Part shown: positions 19,310 through 27,730 of the stretch, one piece after another
How the letters are laid out: each line of letters begins with the position of its first letter
Position numbering within the stretch: the first letter of the stretch is position 1
NCBI GenBank assembly: GCA_018985225.1
Contig: JADGIF010000030.1
Span: 1-32,452, forward strand
DNA length: 32,452 nucleotides
Direction of reading: 5' to 3'
From: Amoeboradix gromovi
Taxonomy: Eukaryota > Sanchytriomycota > Sanchytriomycetes > Sanchytriales > Sanchytriaceae
The notes under the pieces: generated by a model
Database searches by the model: none
Told to the model about the DNA's origin: nothing
The model's input: the letters and a program-made list of their open reading frames with translations, nothing else
Program-made: the position numbers and the translations under genes

Positions 19310-19449
19310 AGTTGTTTCATTGAATATGCTATGTGAAATATAGTCTAAGAATTCTGAATATTATTAAAAAAATTCGTTGATGATTGATTGGTGCTTCAAT
19401 CATTTATTTACTTTCTTCTATAATTTTTTCGTGAAAATTCAAATCAAAT

Positions 19450-21171
19450 ATGGAGAAAGAAATTGACGAAAAATTTGAAAATAAACCATTTGAGACCATT
19501 TCTAAATCTAAGGCATGGAAGTGTTTTGAAGGAATAAATAATCCTGAGTACGACCTAGATTGCTACTTAATACCTCTTGAATTATGGAAAAATGAAGATG
19601 AGCGACTACTTGGGATTCTAGAATATAAATATGCTTTTAGATCTGTCATTCACTCTGAGAGTATCTTGAAAAAGAATTTCCCTACAAGTTTCCTTAAGGA
19701 TTTGACGTTAGTAACTATTAAAGAAATTGTGAATGCAATCACTGGCTTAATTGTTGTAGACAAAGTGGACTCTTTAAACGACACAATCACATTATCTGAC
19801 TTGGTTATGGAAGACGGTAAAACAGATATAATTGAGGCTGTTGTTGGAGTTGAAGATAACTCATTGACATGCAACTGCAAACATTTTGCAACGCTACGCA
19901 AATTGTCACAAAAGAGGAAAAGATCTAAACTTTCTCATTTCTGCAAACATTGTTTCTTTGTTTCTCATGTCATATTGAAAAGAGACAGTGAACACATTTT
20001 AGACTTTACAGTCCAAGATCTTTCATCATTCTTCATAGTGCATGGCCACTTTGATGTTTATAGTCAAACCAAGAGTGACCAGAGTATTATTGATCTAGTG
20101 TGGTGTCCAGTGTGTGAGCAACTACTTTTAAAATCGAAATTAGAATCTTATAAAGACAACAGTTACTGCGTATTCCATTGCTCTGTCTATTTAAAGACTT
20201 TTATGTATTACAATGAAAAGAAACAGCAAATGGAAAGCAAGGCTTATTTATCTAAATTTCGTCTGTTTAATAATCAATTTATCCAAGATATTTCTAATAT
20301 GGATCCCTTGATGATAAATCACTGGGGTCTATTGCATATTCTTGTTGATATCAAAGATAAAAGCATCATCTTTAATGAAGAGATCTTGAAAGAATGGCAA
20401 CTGTATCTGGATCAATCACCACCAGGTATGGGTGTAAATAACTGCCTTGATGTATTCGTATTTGATAGAGCGTATCTAAACAAGATCGCTACAGAATTGG
20501 TTGATTTTTATGCTAAAACTGAATCATCAGAAGCATTTGAAAACACATTCATCTGGAAATATAGCAAGACAAACAATCAGCCGATTCTAAAAGGCAGATT
20601 CACACAAATCCTGGATACTTGCGATATAACTGATTATGAGTTTGTATTCCATGCAACAAATTTGGAATCAGCTGTCTCCATCTCGGAACGTGTTGAACCA
20701 ATTTCTACAAGAAATGCAACAGACCTGGGTCCCGGCTTTTATTGTGGTACTGACATGAACACATGCATTAGTTATGCACTTTCAAAAGATGGAAGAGTGA
20801 AAGACAAGAAATATGAAAAGGAATATGTTTATGTTGCTGTTGTATGCTTTGCAGTTGAAAAGACTGTGGTCGAATTGGAAATAAATGATGATGATCAATT
20901 GAAACAATTCATTTGGTCTAATAGAATGAGTAACTATGATGGCATGACCTCGGATGATAAAAACAGTTTAAGGTCGTTTAGAGGAAAGAGTATTAAAAGC
21001 AAAACGGGGTTTATTGAGAAATCGGGATCATGGAAAGGAATCAGATTAGATGTCAATAAAATTCAGATTAAATATGATGAAAATCATAACGATCATTTAA
21101 ATAAAGGATTACTTGGTATTTGTATTATTAAAAGAAATTTGAGAGATTACAACAGAGAATTTAAAAACTAA
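19450..21171 (+). CDS. SWIM zinc-finger protein with ADP-ribosyltransferase-like domain
   Basis: A 573-residue intronless protein. Near residues 139-170 a SWIM-type zinc finger is visible: C-x-C ('LTCNCKHFATL'), then about 20 residues on a C-x-H ('HFCKHCFFV'). SWIM domains bind DNA or protein and are common in transposon-derived proteins. A second cysteine cluster ('WCPVCEQLLL', 'CVFHC') follows near residue 220. The C-terminal part (about 400-570) resembles ADP-ribosyltransferase folds of the DUF3990/PARP-like type: 'YEFVFHATNLESAVSI' (first His motif), 'DLGPGFYCGTDMNTCISYAL' (the usual G-x-G-F-Y segment), and later 'FIWSNRMSNYDG'. If active it would transfer ADP-ribose from NAD+ to an unknown target. 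It sits between copies of a direct repeat and next to a transposase. A promoter upstream would be shared with the divergent papain-fold gene. Confidence 0.6.
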   Translation: MEKEIDEKFENKPFETISKSKAWKCFEGINNPEYDLDCYLIPLELWKNEDERLLGILEYKYAFRSVIHSESILKKNFPTSFLKDLTLVTIKEIVNAITGLIVVDKVDSLNDTITLSDLVMEDGKTDIIEAVVGVEDNSLTCNCKHFATLRKLSQKRKRSKLSHFCKHCFFVSHVILKRDSEHILDFTVQDLSSFFIVHGHFDVYSQTKSDQSIIDLVWCPVCEQLLLKSKLESYKDNSYCVFHCSVYLKTFMYYNEKKQQMESKAYLSKFRLFNNQFIQDISNMDPLMINHWGLLHILVDIKDKSIIFNEEILKEWQLYLDQSPPGMGVNNCLDVFVFDRAYLNKIATELVDFYAKTESSEAFENTFIWKYSKTNNQPILKGRFTQILDTCDITDYEFVFHATNLESAVSISERVEPISTRNATDLGPGFYCGTDMNTCISYALSKDGRVKDKKYEKEYVYVAVVCFAVEKTVVELEINDDDQLKQFIWSNRMSNYDGMTSDDKNSLRSFRGKSIKSKTGFIEKSGSWKGIRLDVNKIQIKYDENHNDHLNKGLLGICIIKRNLRDYNREFKN

Positions 21172-21725
21172 ATACTTCTTGTAGATAACTAATGAAGAGT
21201 TTTTGTATTTTTTAATTGGGTTGGTTTGCTTCCCTTATTTTATTCAGACACAATCCTAGTTGAATAAATTCATTTCTTCACGAGTTGATCAGCTATTTTT
21301 TTGAGTAAAAATAATAGCAATGGAACTAAAGGGACAAAACAACAATGTCATCAACAGTCATGAACACCAGTCAATTTACAACATCTTTAGCTGGTTCCAA
21401 TATTATTGTGAATTGTTAAAATTACAATAATTACAGAGCAGTTATGTTACTCACCATTCTGATCTCTTAATATGCTCAAAAAGTTGTGACCAACTCCTTT
21501 GCTTATATATTCTTTACCATCACCCCAATGAGCTATTGCTCCTATAATAAACATTTACTCGTAAATGACATCATCTAATTGGTCAACGATAAAAATTACT
21601 ATAAACACCAAAGTCCGACAAGAAATAAAGTAGTCTGTATTGGTTCGATTATCAATTAAACAACAGCGCATTATTGGAACAAGTACTCATAGAAAGGTAT
21701 AAATAGCGCATCATCTTTTCTCATC
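21172..21725. other. Intergenic region with a minus-strand coding-like fragment
   Basis: 554 bp before the transposase. The minus strand carries a 38-codon ATG frame, about 21572-21456, whose sequence ('GAIAHWGDGKEYISKGVGHN') looks protein-like and ends at a GTGAGT donor-like site. It may be an exon or a gene remnant; no family assigned. A TATAAATA at 21698-21705 lies about 20 bp before the transposase ATG and may be its TATA box. Nothing else seen. Confidence 0.35.
21698..21705 (+). promoter_or_regulatory. Possible TATA box of the transposase gene
   Basis: TATAAATA 21 bp before the ATG at 21726. The short distance would require a start site at or just before the ATG, so the call is tentative. 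Confidence 0.25.
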
Positions 21726-23435
21726 ATGTCAATCAGAAATCCTTTTCATTCTCAAGAGTCAAAATTCACACAGTCTCAATCGCTTACAACATTAGACTCT
21801 ATAGCACAGGGAAGTGAGGAGGAAGTGGAACCTATTGCCTTTGACAAGCCAGGCTGGTTGGAAAAATGTAAAAACTTGTCATGCTGTACTTTCAAATGTC
21901 TACAACTGACTCCACCAGATATACTAGCTTTATTTTCTGATAAATTTCAAGCCCTTGTTAAACCGGAACGTGATATATTCATCAAAGGTATCCTTTCAGC
22001 TTGTGAGGTGACAAGCTTGTCTAATAATATAACCAAAAAGCAATTCAAATATTCAGTCTATCCATTTGGAAAGGTATACAGAGGTGCTCTGACTACCTTG
22101 CTAACCATCTCTCGTCAACAATGTCAGAACATCATAAACGACTTGGATCATTTCAAGTCTAGAAATCATGGCAATACAGGCAAGGTATTTAATCATGCAC
22201 TAACGTCTCAAGAGAAAGCTTGCATAAAAGAATGGTTGTTTGACTTTGCTGATCTTCATGGCGAACAAAGACCTGGGAGAACGTATAGGTACAAACAGGC
22301 TAAGAGGACAAGAGACATTATACTTCTTTGGCTGCCTTCAGACTTTACCATCGACAAATTACATCAAATCTACTTGACAACTCAGAATGCCATTGCCATT
22401 GGATATGAGACATTTAGACGTTTATATCATGATTGTGATAGTATACGAATATGATCACTTAGAAGTGACATGTGTGATACGAGTATAGAATTCAAAATGC
22501 TATTGTCGTCCAGTGATCTTTCAGAAACAAGCTTGCTTCAAATCACAAAAGACTTTCATGATCATCTGAAACAAGCCAAAGTAGCTAGGCTAGACTATAA
22601 TCAATGCAAAGCAAGAGATGGAACAACTACACTTTCATTTGACTTTAGTCAGAATTTATGTCTACCTCAGTTAAAAGATCAGCCTTCAGAACTTTATTTT
22701 TTATCATTACTAAATGTTTCTTTGTTTGGAATCCATAACGAGTCGATAAAGAAACAAGTCAATTATGTGTATAGAGAAGATGAAGGCAAAAAAGGTAGTA
22801 ATAATGTAGCTAGTATGTTGGTAGACTACATCTACAGACTTTCAAATGATGCAAGGAAAAATCTAGTCTTGTTTGCAGACAACTGTGTTGGACAAAACAA
22901 AAACAATACCATCGTCAAGTTACTTTGCTGGTTTTGTGTGTCTGGGGTATGTGAGTCTATTCAATTGACTTTTATGATTAAAGGTCATACTAAATTTAGC
23001 CCAGACAGCTGCTTTGGTCATGTCAAAAAGAAATTCTATAGCCAAGATGTTTATACAGTGGGTCAAATAAAAGAGGTAGTGGAATCATCTTCTACTTCCA
23101 ATAGTAAATGCATTGAATTTCCTTCAAAGCGTTTTAAAGACTATCGTTCCAAGTTGGATTCCTTTTTCAATGATATTTCAGGTATTGCAGGCTATCAGTC
23201 CTTTATATTTAATTCCAGTAGGCCTGGTGTGGTTGTGTTGAAAAAGTTGATCAATGATCCATCAAGTTTAGATACCGTGATAGATCTTCGGAAAGATGAA
23301 CACTTGACTTTATATGAGTATGCTTTTCAACCTGAACTGCTAGAAAAGCCATGTCTGACGGAAAGAAAGAAAAAGGATTTGGGAAAGGTTATAAAGTACA
23401 TGCCTGAGCACGTGAGAGACACTTTGTTGAGTTGA
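21726..23435 (+). pseudogene. DUF7869-type transposase-like protein with in-frame TGA
   Basis: Two frames in the same phase (21726-22454 and from 22455 onward) are separated by a single TGA at 22452-22454. Together they follow the layout of the transposase-like family annotated DUF7869 in fungi and animals. The layout is: an N-terminal Cys region ('CKNLSCCTFKCLQLTP'), 'FGKVYRGALTTLLTISRQQC', 'HGEQRPGRTYRY', 'WLPSDFTIDKLHQIY', 'YETFRRLYHD', then after the stop 'SLRSDMCDTSIEF', 'DFHDHLKQAKVARLDYNQCK', 'LLNVSLFGIHNES', 'LVLFADNCVGQNKNNTIVKL' (catalytic Asp and D-N-C-x-G-Q motif), and 'IKGHTKFSPDSCFGHVKKKF'. The family motif runs straight across the stop without gap, so a nonsense mutation, or readthrough, is more likely than an intron. 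A usual second Cys after CDT is Ser here. Confidence 0.7.
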
Positions 23436-23838
23436 ATAAGAGAATAGGAGTAAAAGAAATTTATTCAGAATCATCTATTTTGTAATAGAAAACACAAACC
23501 TATCAACCAAAATACACATTTTAAATGTATTGACCACAAATCTAGAATTAGACAAAATCGATGAACTCAATAAAAATCCTTTATTAACTTCTTTTCGACC
23601 AATTAATACATGTCCAATAACAAAAGTCTTCTTTAATTGGTCAGATACCATGTTACACGGTTATGATTGGTCATGTTCTTTGGACAATACTTGTAAACAA
23701 ATCAGGAACCATTCAGCTATTGCGTGTGAGCGTACTGGTCATTATTTCATTCACACTCGATTTCTATGGGTAACAGTCTAACTAATGAGCTCCATTTTAT
23801 CCGTAATGAATGTACTAAATGATAAAACAAGTTTTGAT
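23436..23838. other. Intergenic region after the transposase
   Basis: 403 bp without a supported gene. A plus-strand frame at 23530-23781 has no ATG and no recognised content. Possibly the 3' flank of the transposon. Confidence 0.4.
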
Positions 23839-24150
23839 TTAATAGTAATTCTGACGAAATAAACCTAGGTTCAAAGAGGTTTCTTGAAATACATCAGTGA
23901 TTCCCATATTAAGTGCTTGACTAATGCAATCATCTGCTGTTTGAATGTCATTACGCAAGAGCAGTGCCAACACAACTGGCTTTAAATAAGGGAGACGAGG
24001 CATGAGGTTCTTTCTAAAAAAGTGGATATCCATGGTCTTTATCCAATTAAAAAAATCTCTTGATTGGTTTCGATTGCCTTTGCCGTACTTGTCAAGATAC
24101 GTGTAGTGAAGTGTGTAGACAAACGATTTGGTGTGTGGACCCGTCCTCAT
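23839..24150 (-). CDS. Hypothetical protein, 103 aa
   Basis: An ATG-initiated frame of 103 residues, not recognised. It is basic in the first half ('YLDKYGKGNRNQSRDFFNWI') and helical in the second ('LPYLKPVVLALLLRNDIQTA', 'DCISQALNMGITDVFQETS'). Start is taken at the ATG at 24150. The 31-bp repeat 24218-24248 lies 68 bp upstream of this start, in the same relative position as the left repeat has to the papain-fold gene, so the repeat may carry promoter function. It may also be a fragment of an element protein. Confidence 0.4.
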   Translation of the reverse strand: MRTGPHTKSFVYTLHYTYLDKYGKGNRNQSRDFFNWIKTMDIHFFRKNLMPRLPYLKPVVLALLLRNDIQTADDCISQALNMGITDVFQETSLNLGLFRQNYY

Positions 24151-24217
24151 ATATTCGTTAGCTATCGTAAATTATACCAGTAATATTTCTGTACAGCCAA
24201 AAATAGATTAAATATAC

Positions 24218-24248
24218 ATGGGACACGATCTGTGGAAACTAGACTAGG
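24218..24248 (+). repeat. 31-bp dispersed direct repeat, right copy
   Basis: Same orientation as 19206-19236, four mismatches in 31. A second, shorter copy (ATTGTGAATACTAGACTAGG) lies 72 bp further at 24301-24320, mirroring the 73-bp spacing on the left. Confidence 0.75.
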
Positions 24249-24300
24249 AAAAAATCACGATTCTCTATAAATTCAATTTTAAACTTTTTATCACTTTTAC

Positions 24301-24320
24301 ATTGTGAATACTAGACTAGG
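24301..24320 (+). repeat. Secondary copy of the CTAGACTAGG-type repeat (right)
   Basis: Shares CTAGACTAGGA-TTGTTT with the left secondary copy at 19290-19309 region; lies 72 bp after the main right copy. Confidence 0.6.
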
Positions 24321-24439
24321 ATTGTTTGACCTGATTTACAGGGTAAAAGCAATAGTTTTTTTAGTTTGAAAGGACTTTCATTAATAATAGTATTTCCTTC
24401 TTATGGAGCACCTCCTTTAAAGACGACTTGGTCCAGTTT

Positions 24440-24700
24440 TTATATTTGGTGTCCTAGTTTATAAACTGTCATTTGGAAATACATAGGCACCGTATGGCAG
24501 CAAGAACAAATGCTTGAATTATATGCATTCCTGTTATATCCCACGTCAGAACAGTGGAAGCGCGGCAACCGCTCTGACTTAGAGGCTGGTATTATTAATC
24601 TCACTTTGGAAAATTTCAATTTTCTAGGAAGTTAGGGCTTTTATTGGAAGATGTGCCACTATACAAAATAAAGGTATGGAATTTGTAGTTAAGCCTAATT
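24440..24700 (+). mobile_element. Relic of the Fanzor-like element, C-terminal end (copy C)
   Basis: At 24464-24517 one frame reads 'NCHLEIHRHRMAARTNA' then TGA. This resembles the end of a TnpB/Fanzor zinc ribbon (C-x-x-C-x-x-x-x-D-R-D-x-x-A-A-R-N) with both Asp replaced by His. The DNA aligns with 27350-27520 over about 170 bp: shared TGTCATTTGGA, GCAGCAAG, TATATGCAT and a later TTTCAATTTTCT/TTCTCGATTTTCT block. The upstream half of the zinc ribbon is lost to stops. Heavily decayed. Confidence 0.5.
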
Positions 24701-24926
24701 TTCTCAATCCCCAGTTCTGGAAATCAAGATCATGTCTTATCTTTCGCAAAAAGGATGGCTTTTTAACAGCATTCTATCAAAAAATCGTCATTCCATATAT
24801 GCGCTAACTGAAGTGAGCTTTGAAGATGGGGTTACGGATACTTGTTGATAAACTAGCCAAATCATTAACACGATATTATTAACCGGAGAGAAATCCATAT
24901 TGAACTCTGTTGTAATATAAGTAGAT

Positions 24927-25184
24927 TTATTGAAACGCATACTCATGTTTTCCAAAGATATCCTTTGGCTGAATTCTGTACAAATCATTTGAGATTATTT
25001 CTTGAGCCAAGTTGGTATTAGGAAGCATAGGTCGCTCTAACTTACAATACATGTCAAAGTGGTTTGGTATAAGCACACCAGCAGAAACCTGAAGTGGTTT
25101 AATCATCTCTACTTCGTGCGGACTGGAATGGTTGTCAAATGGCTTTTTCAAGGTAGAAGTCATGTTTGAAAAATTCCTTCTCAT
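24927..25184 (-). CDS. C-terminal frame of, or separate from, the upstream membrane protein
   Basis: An 85-residue frame whose ATG overlaps the stop of the upstream minus-strand gene by four bases (ATGA on the minus strand), in the -1 frame. Content is Pro/Asn/Leu rich ('HEVEMIKPLQVSAGVLIPNH', 'ERPMLPNTNLAQEIISN') and looks like protein sequence, not a shadow. A GT-AG segment of 29 nt (25176-25204, minus strand) would join the two frames, but its donor, GTCAG, is unlike the other introns here. It may be the true C-terminus by splicing or frameshift, or a separate product. Confidence 0.4.
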   Translation of the reverse strand: MRRNFSNMTSTLKKPFDNHSSPHEVEMIKPLQVSAGVLIPNHFDMYCKLERPMLPNTNLAQEIISNDLYRIQPKDIFGKHEYAFQ

Positions 25185-25909
25185 TTTTCAAATATTTCCA
25201 GTTCTGACGCAAAGCCCAATGCATATCCCAGCGGAGAGCCTTCAAGATGCTTTCCTCGATCTCTTAGGTATCTGTCAAACCAGATTTTTTCTACTTTACT
25301 ACGAGCAGTAGTTCTATAACGGCGATTGTATTTTTTATCGAAAGAACTGTCATTTGCAGTTGCAAAAAATTCTTGGTCACCTTTTTTTACATTCGGAGCT
25401 TCTTTTACTTCTGATAGATTACAGTCTTCACTTTTAACCTTATCGCGTGTTGCTATTGGCTTTTCTATCGAATAAAAAGATAAATTTGCTTCACAAATTG
25501 ATTCTGTTTGTATAGATTTCGATTGATATTCTTTTTTAGATATAATTTTATGCTGCTTTTCAAATTTTAATTCAAAATATGATTGACGACTTGAACTTTT
25601 AAAGGTTCTGAATAAGATATGGGATACCGTTAACAGCAGCCAGATGATGACGATCAGAGATGTGTTGGGTGAATCGCATCTGTCAGTGTCCATATCCCCC
25701 AATATCGGTAAATTCGTCAAATCTAAGTGGGAATTACTAGACCTGTTATTTTTAGTGGGGTAGTCAACAAAGCATGGATTTTTTATACTTATAATTTCGC
25801 ATTGGCGTCCCAACGTTTTCTTAAGATTTATTTGGCGCGCATCTACATCTTTGAACGCAAAATCTTTCTTCTCCTTTTCTTTAAAGAAAGTATATCCCCA
25901 ATTCGTCAT
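25181..25909 (-). CDS. Hypothetical single-pass membrane protein
   Basis: A 242-residue protein from the ATG at 25909. About 90 polar residues precede one membrane segment ('TSLIVIIWLLLTVSHILF', residues ~85-102). After it comes a long Lys/Ser/Glu-rich tail without clear fold, then 'SKVEKIWFDRYLRDRGKHLE' and 'GSPLGYALGFASELEIF' at the end. No family recognised. The abrupt stop within a structured-looking segment, and the overlapping downstream frame, suggest the protein continues into 24927-25184. Confidence 0.5.
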   Translation of the reverse strand: MTNWGYTFFKEKEKKDFAFKDVDARQINLKKTLGRQCEIISIKNPCFVDYPTKNNRSSNSHLDLTNLPILGDMDTDRCDSPNTSLIVIIWLLLTVSHILFRTFKSSSRQSYFELKFEKQHKIISKKEYQSKSIQTESICEANLSFYSIEKPIATRDKVKSEDCNLSEVKEAPNVKKGDQEFFATANDSSFDKKYNRRYRTTARSKVEKIWFDRYLRDRGKHLEGSPLGYALGFASELEIFEK

Positions 25910-26008
25910 AATTACCCATTAAAGAGATACCAGAGTTTAAATAACTTTTTGTAAAATAAATAGCTGGATATTTACATATCCTAAAATAAGCAACTTAATT
26001 TTCAAACA

Positions 26009-26945
26009 ATGGAATTATTATTTGACACCAAGTCTTTTAATTACGATGATCTTGTTTTAAAAGATGATTTAACAACTGAAAATAGCGTTTGTGCAATTAA
26101 CTACTCCGAGGACTTTCGACAGCTGCATCTTGCCTGGATCCAGCTCCACGAGGAAGAAAGCGAACGTGTATTCCATTTATCAACACTCTTAATTCAGCGT
26201 AATCCGTCACATTACACTGTGTATATTGATAGAATTAAAATGGTAAAAGTGCTTAAAAAATCCTTGACAAATGAACTACAATTTATTAACGAAATTATTA
26301 TGAGCAACCAAAAAAACTATCAGGTTTGGAACTATCGCCAAAGCATTGTGATGCTATTGCTGGAAGATTTGGAAGCTGAAGTCGGCAGGAACGCTGTGAT
26401 TCCTACAGAGCACATCGAATTTCAATCAAAAGCGCAACTTATCGAAAGCGAGTTGGATTTTGTGCATGACGGACTGGAAATTGAACCCAAGAATTATCAT
26501 GCATTCACATATCTCTATCACCTTTTGCCTTGGTTCAATGAAAAGATATTGAGCAATGAATTATTGTTTACGCTAGAACAAATAAACGTTGATGTTTATA
26601 ACAACTCTATTTGGCATTACAGAATGCAGTTGCTTAAGAAATCAAAAGATTGGAAAGAGTCAGAAATTGAACTTGTATTGGCGAGTCTAGAGAAGTCAAA
26701 GGAAAACGAAAGTGTTTGGGCACATATTGCTGGGTATCAATAACTTACGTAGAATAGAGGATGCTGTTGGAAACCTTCAAGCTATATACGACTACTGTAT
26801 CCAGGATAAAAGCCCTTCGATACACTCTTACTGTTATTTAGTTGAACACGGATATCCAGTAGAAAAATGTATTGACGAAATGATAAGGATTGACCCAATT
26901 AGGCAAGACTTTTGGAGAACTTACTTGCAAGAGTACAATAAATAG
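26009..26945 (+). CDS. RAM2: Protein farnesyl/geranylgeranyltransferase type I alpha subunit, two exons
   Basis: Shared alpha subunit of farnesyltransferase and geranylgeranyltransferase I, which attach prenyl groups to CaaX proteins such as Ras and Rho in the cytosol. The prenyltransferase alpha repeats are visible: 'ERVFHLSTLLIQRNPSHYTVY', then 'NYQVWNYRQSIVML', 'EPKNYHAFTYLYHLLPWF' (here Y-x-F-T-Y for the usual W-x-H-R), 'VYNNSIWHYRMQLL', and 'ENESVWAHIAG'. The frame stops at 26743, but the conserved 'NESVWAHIAG' followed by a helix continues as 'IEDAVGNLQAIYDYCIQ' after removal of a 19-nt intron (26734-26752). The product is 305 residues, near the family's lower length. The ATG at 26009 is the first in frame. 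Confidence 0.88.
26734..26752 (+). other. Ultra-short intron, 19 nt
   Basis: GTATCAATAACTTACGTAG in the prenyltransferase alpha gene, phase 2. It contains an ATAAC branch-like motif and ends in AG. Removal joins two frames that are both clearly coding. Confidence 0.85.
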
Positions 26946-27730
26946 TAGTAAGTCTATTTCTTGTTTTCGTGTGGAGCGAGAGAGATATGCCGCATCAAAC
27001 ACATGCAGCTCGATTGTTTCGCGAATAAATCATTTCAAGACTTTTCCAGATTTATCTAATAGCTTAAATACTAGATATCCTTCCTATTCGCAAATGGTAA
27101 ATCAATTCTAAAGAAATAACTAAAAGGTACAGCATACATTCATCAACACTCAGGAATTGGTCGAAAAATGGAACGATTAGATGTCTTTCAATGCCTAGAA
27201 AAAGATCAACCATAAATAAACCAATATACCATTTATTTAATAATTCGCGTGTCTTGCATGTGCAATAACGCGATGTCTTAATACTCATGATGAATGTGCA
27301 AGCTGTGGCAATCTAAAGAAAACCAATTTGGAGAGTTGCACTTGTACCAATTGTCATTTGGAGATATAAAGAGACCATATGCAGCAAGGAATATACATCA
27401 AGTATATGCATCCTTATTCAATCCCGCCTCAGGGTAGTGAAAGCGTGAGCAATCACTGTAACGGAGATCTAGCATTGCTAGTTTCTCTGTGGAAATTCTC
27501 GATTTTCTCGGAAATCAGGTCTTTTAACGAGGTCATAGAAAATATACTGAGAAATTTTTATAAAGCTAAATGGCTAAGAAGAGGAAGTGATAACAGATTA
27601 TGGTTTGAACGCATAAGTGATAGAGAATGGAATTAATATCCGACTATGTCCACTTCAAATATTGCTTAAAGAATTTTGTTCTAGTTTTTATATAGCACGC
27701 ATTATGTGAAATGCTCAATTAAATGATTTA
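26946..27730. other. Gene-poor stretch between prenyltransferase alpha and PLP2
   Basis: 785 bp occupied mainly by the decayed Fanzor-like element (27039-27640). The first ~90 bp and last ~90 bp show nothing recognisable. Confidence 0.6.
27039..27640 (+). mobile_element. Decayed Fanzor/IS607-like element with helix-turn-helix and TnpB zinc ribbon (copy B)
   Basis: From 27110 to 27268 a frame encodes a MerR/IS607-like helix-turn-helix ('KEITKRYSIHSSTLRNWSKN', 'GTIRCLSMPRKR'). A second frame from 27286 encodes a TnpB/Fanzor-type zinc ribbon: 'HDECASCGNLKKTN' then 'CTCTNCHLEI', a TAA, 'RDH', and with a one-base shift 'YAARNI'. This is the C-x-x-C ... C-x-x-C-x-x-x-x-(D)RD-x-x-AARN signature of OrfB zinc-ribbon/RuvC C-termini. 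The catalytic core between helix-turn-helix and ribbon is missing, so this is an internally deleted relic. The 5' part matches the left edge of the window (375-547, minus strand), and the 3' part matches 24440-24700. An 85-residue ATG frame at 27379-27636 is probably the decayed tail. Confidence 0.65.

Larger units (their letters stand above)
24151..24926. other. Intergenic region with repeats and element relic
   Basis: 776 bp. It holds the right-hand 31-bp repeat pair (24218-24320) and the decayed Fanzor-like C-terminal relic (24440-24700). Between 24700 and 24926 nothing is recognised. Confidence 0.5.

Noticed and set aside
22435-22462. A short intron (22 or 28 nt, ending TTAG) removing the TGA in the transposase
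   Set aside because: Both lengths leave the downstream coding part in a wrong frame, with a stop soon after, while the family sequence continues across the TGA in the unspliced frame.
23530-23781. 83-aa plus-strand frame after the transposase
   Set aside because: Starts at TTG, no ATG, no recognised content.
27379-27636. 85-aa ATG frame as an independent gene
   Set aside because: Lies inside the decayed Fanzor-like element directly after its zinc ribbon and shares sequence with the 24.5-kb relic, so it is remnant coding sequence.
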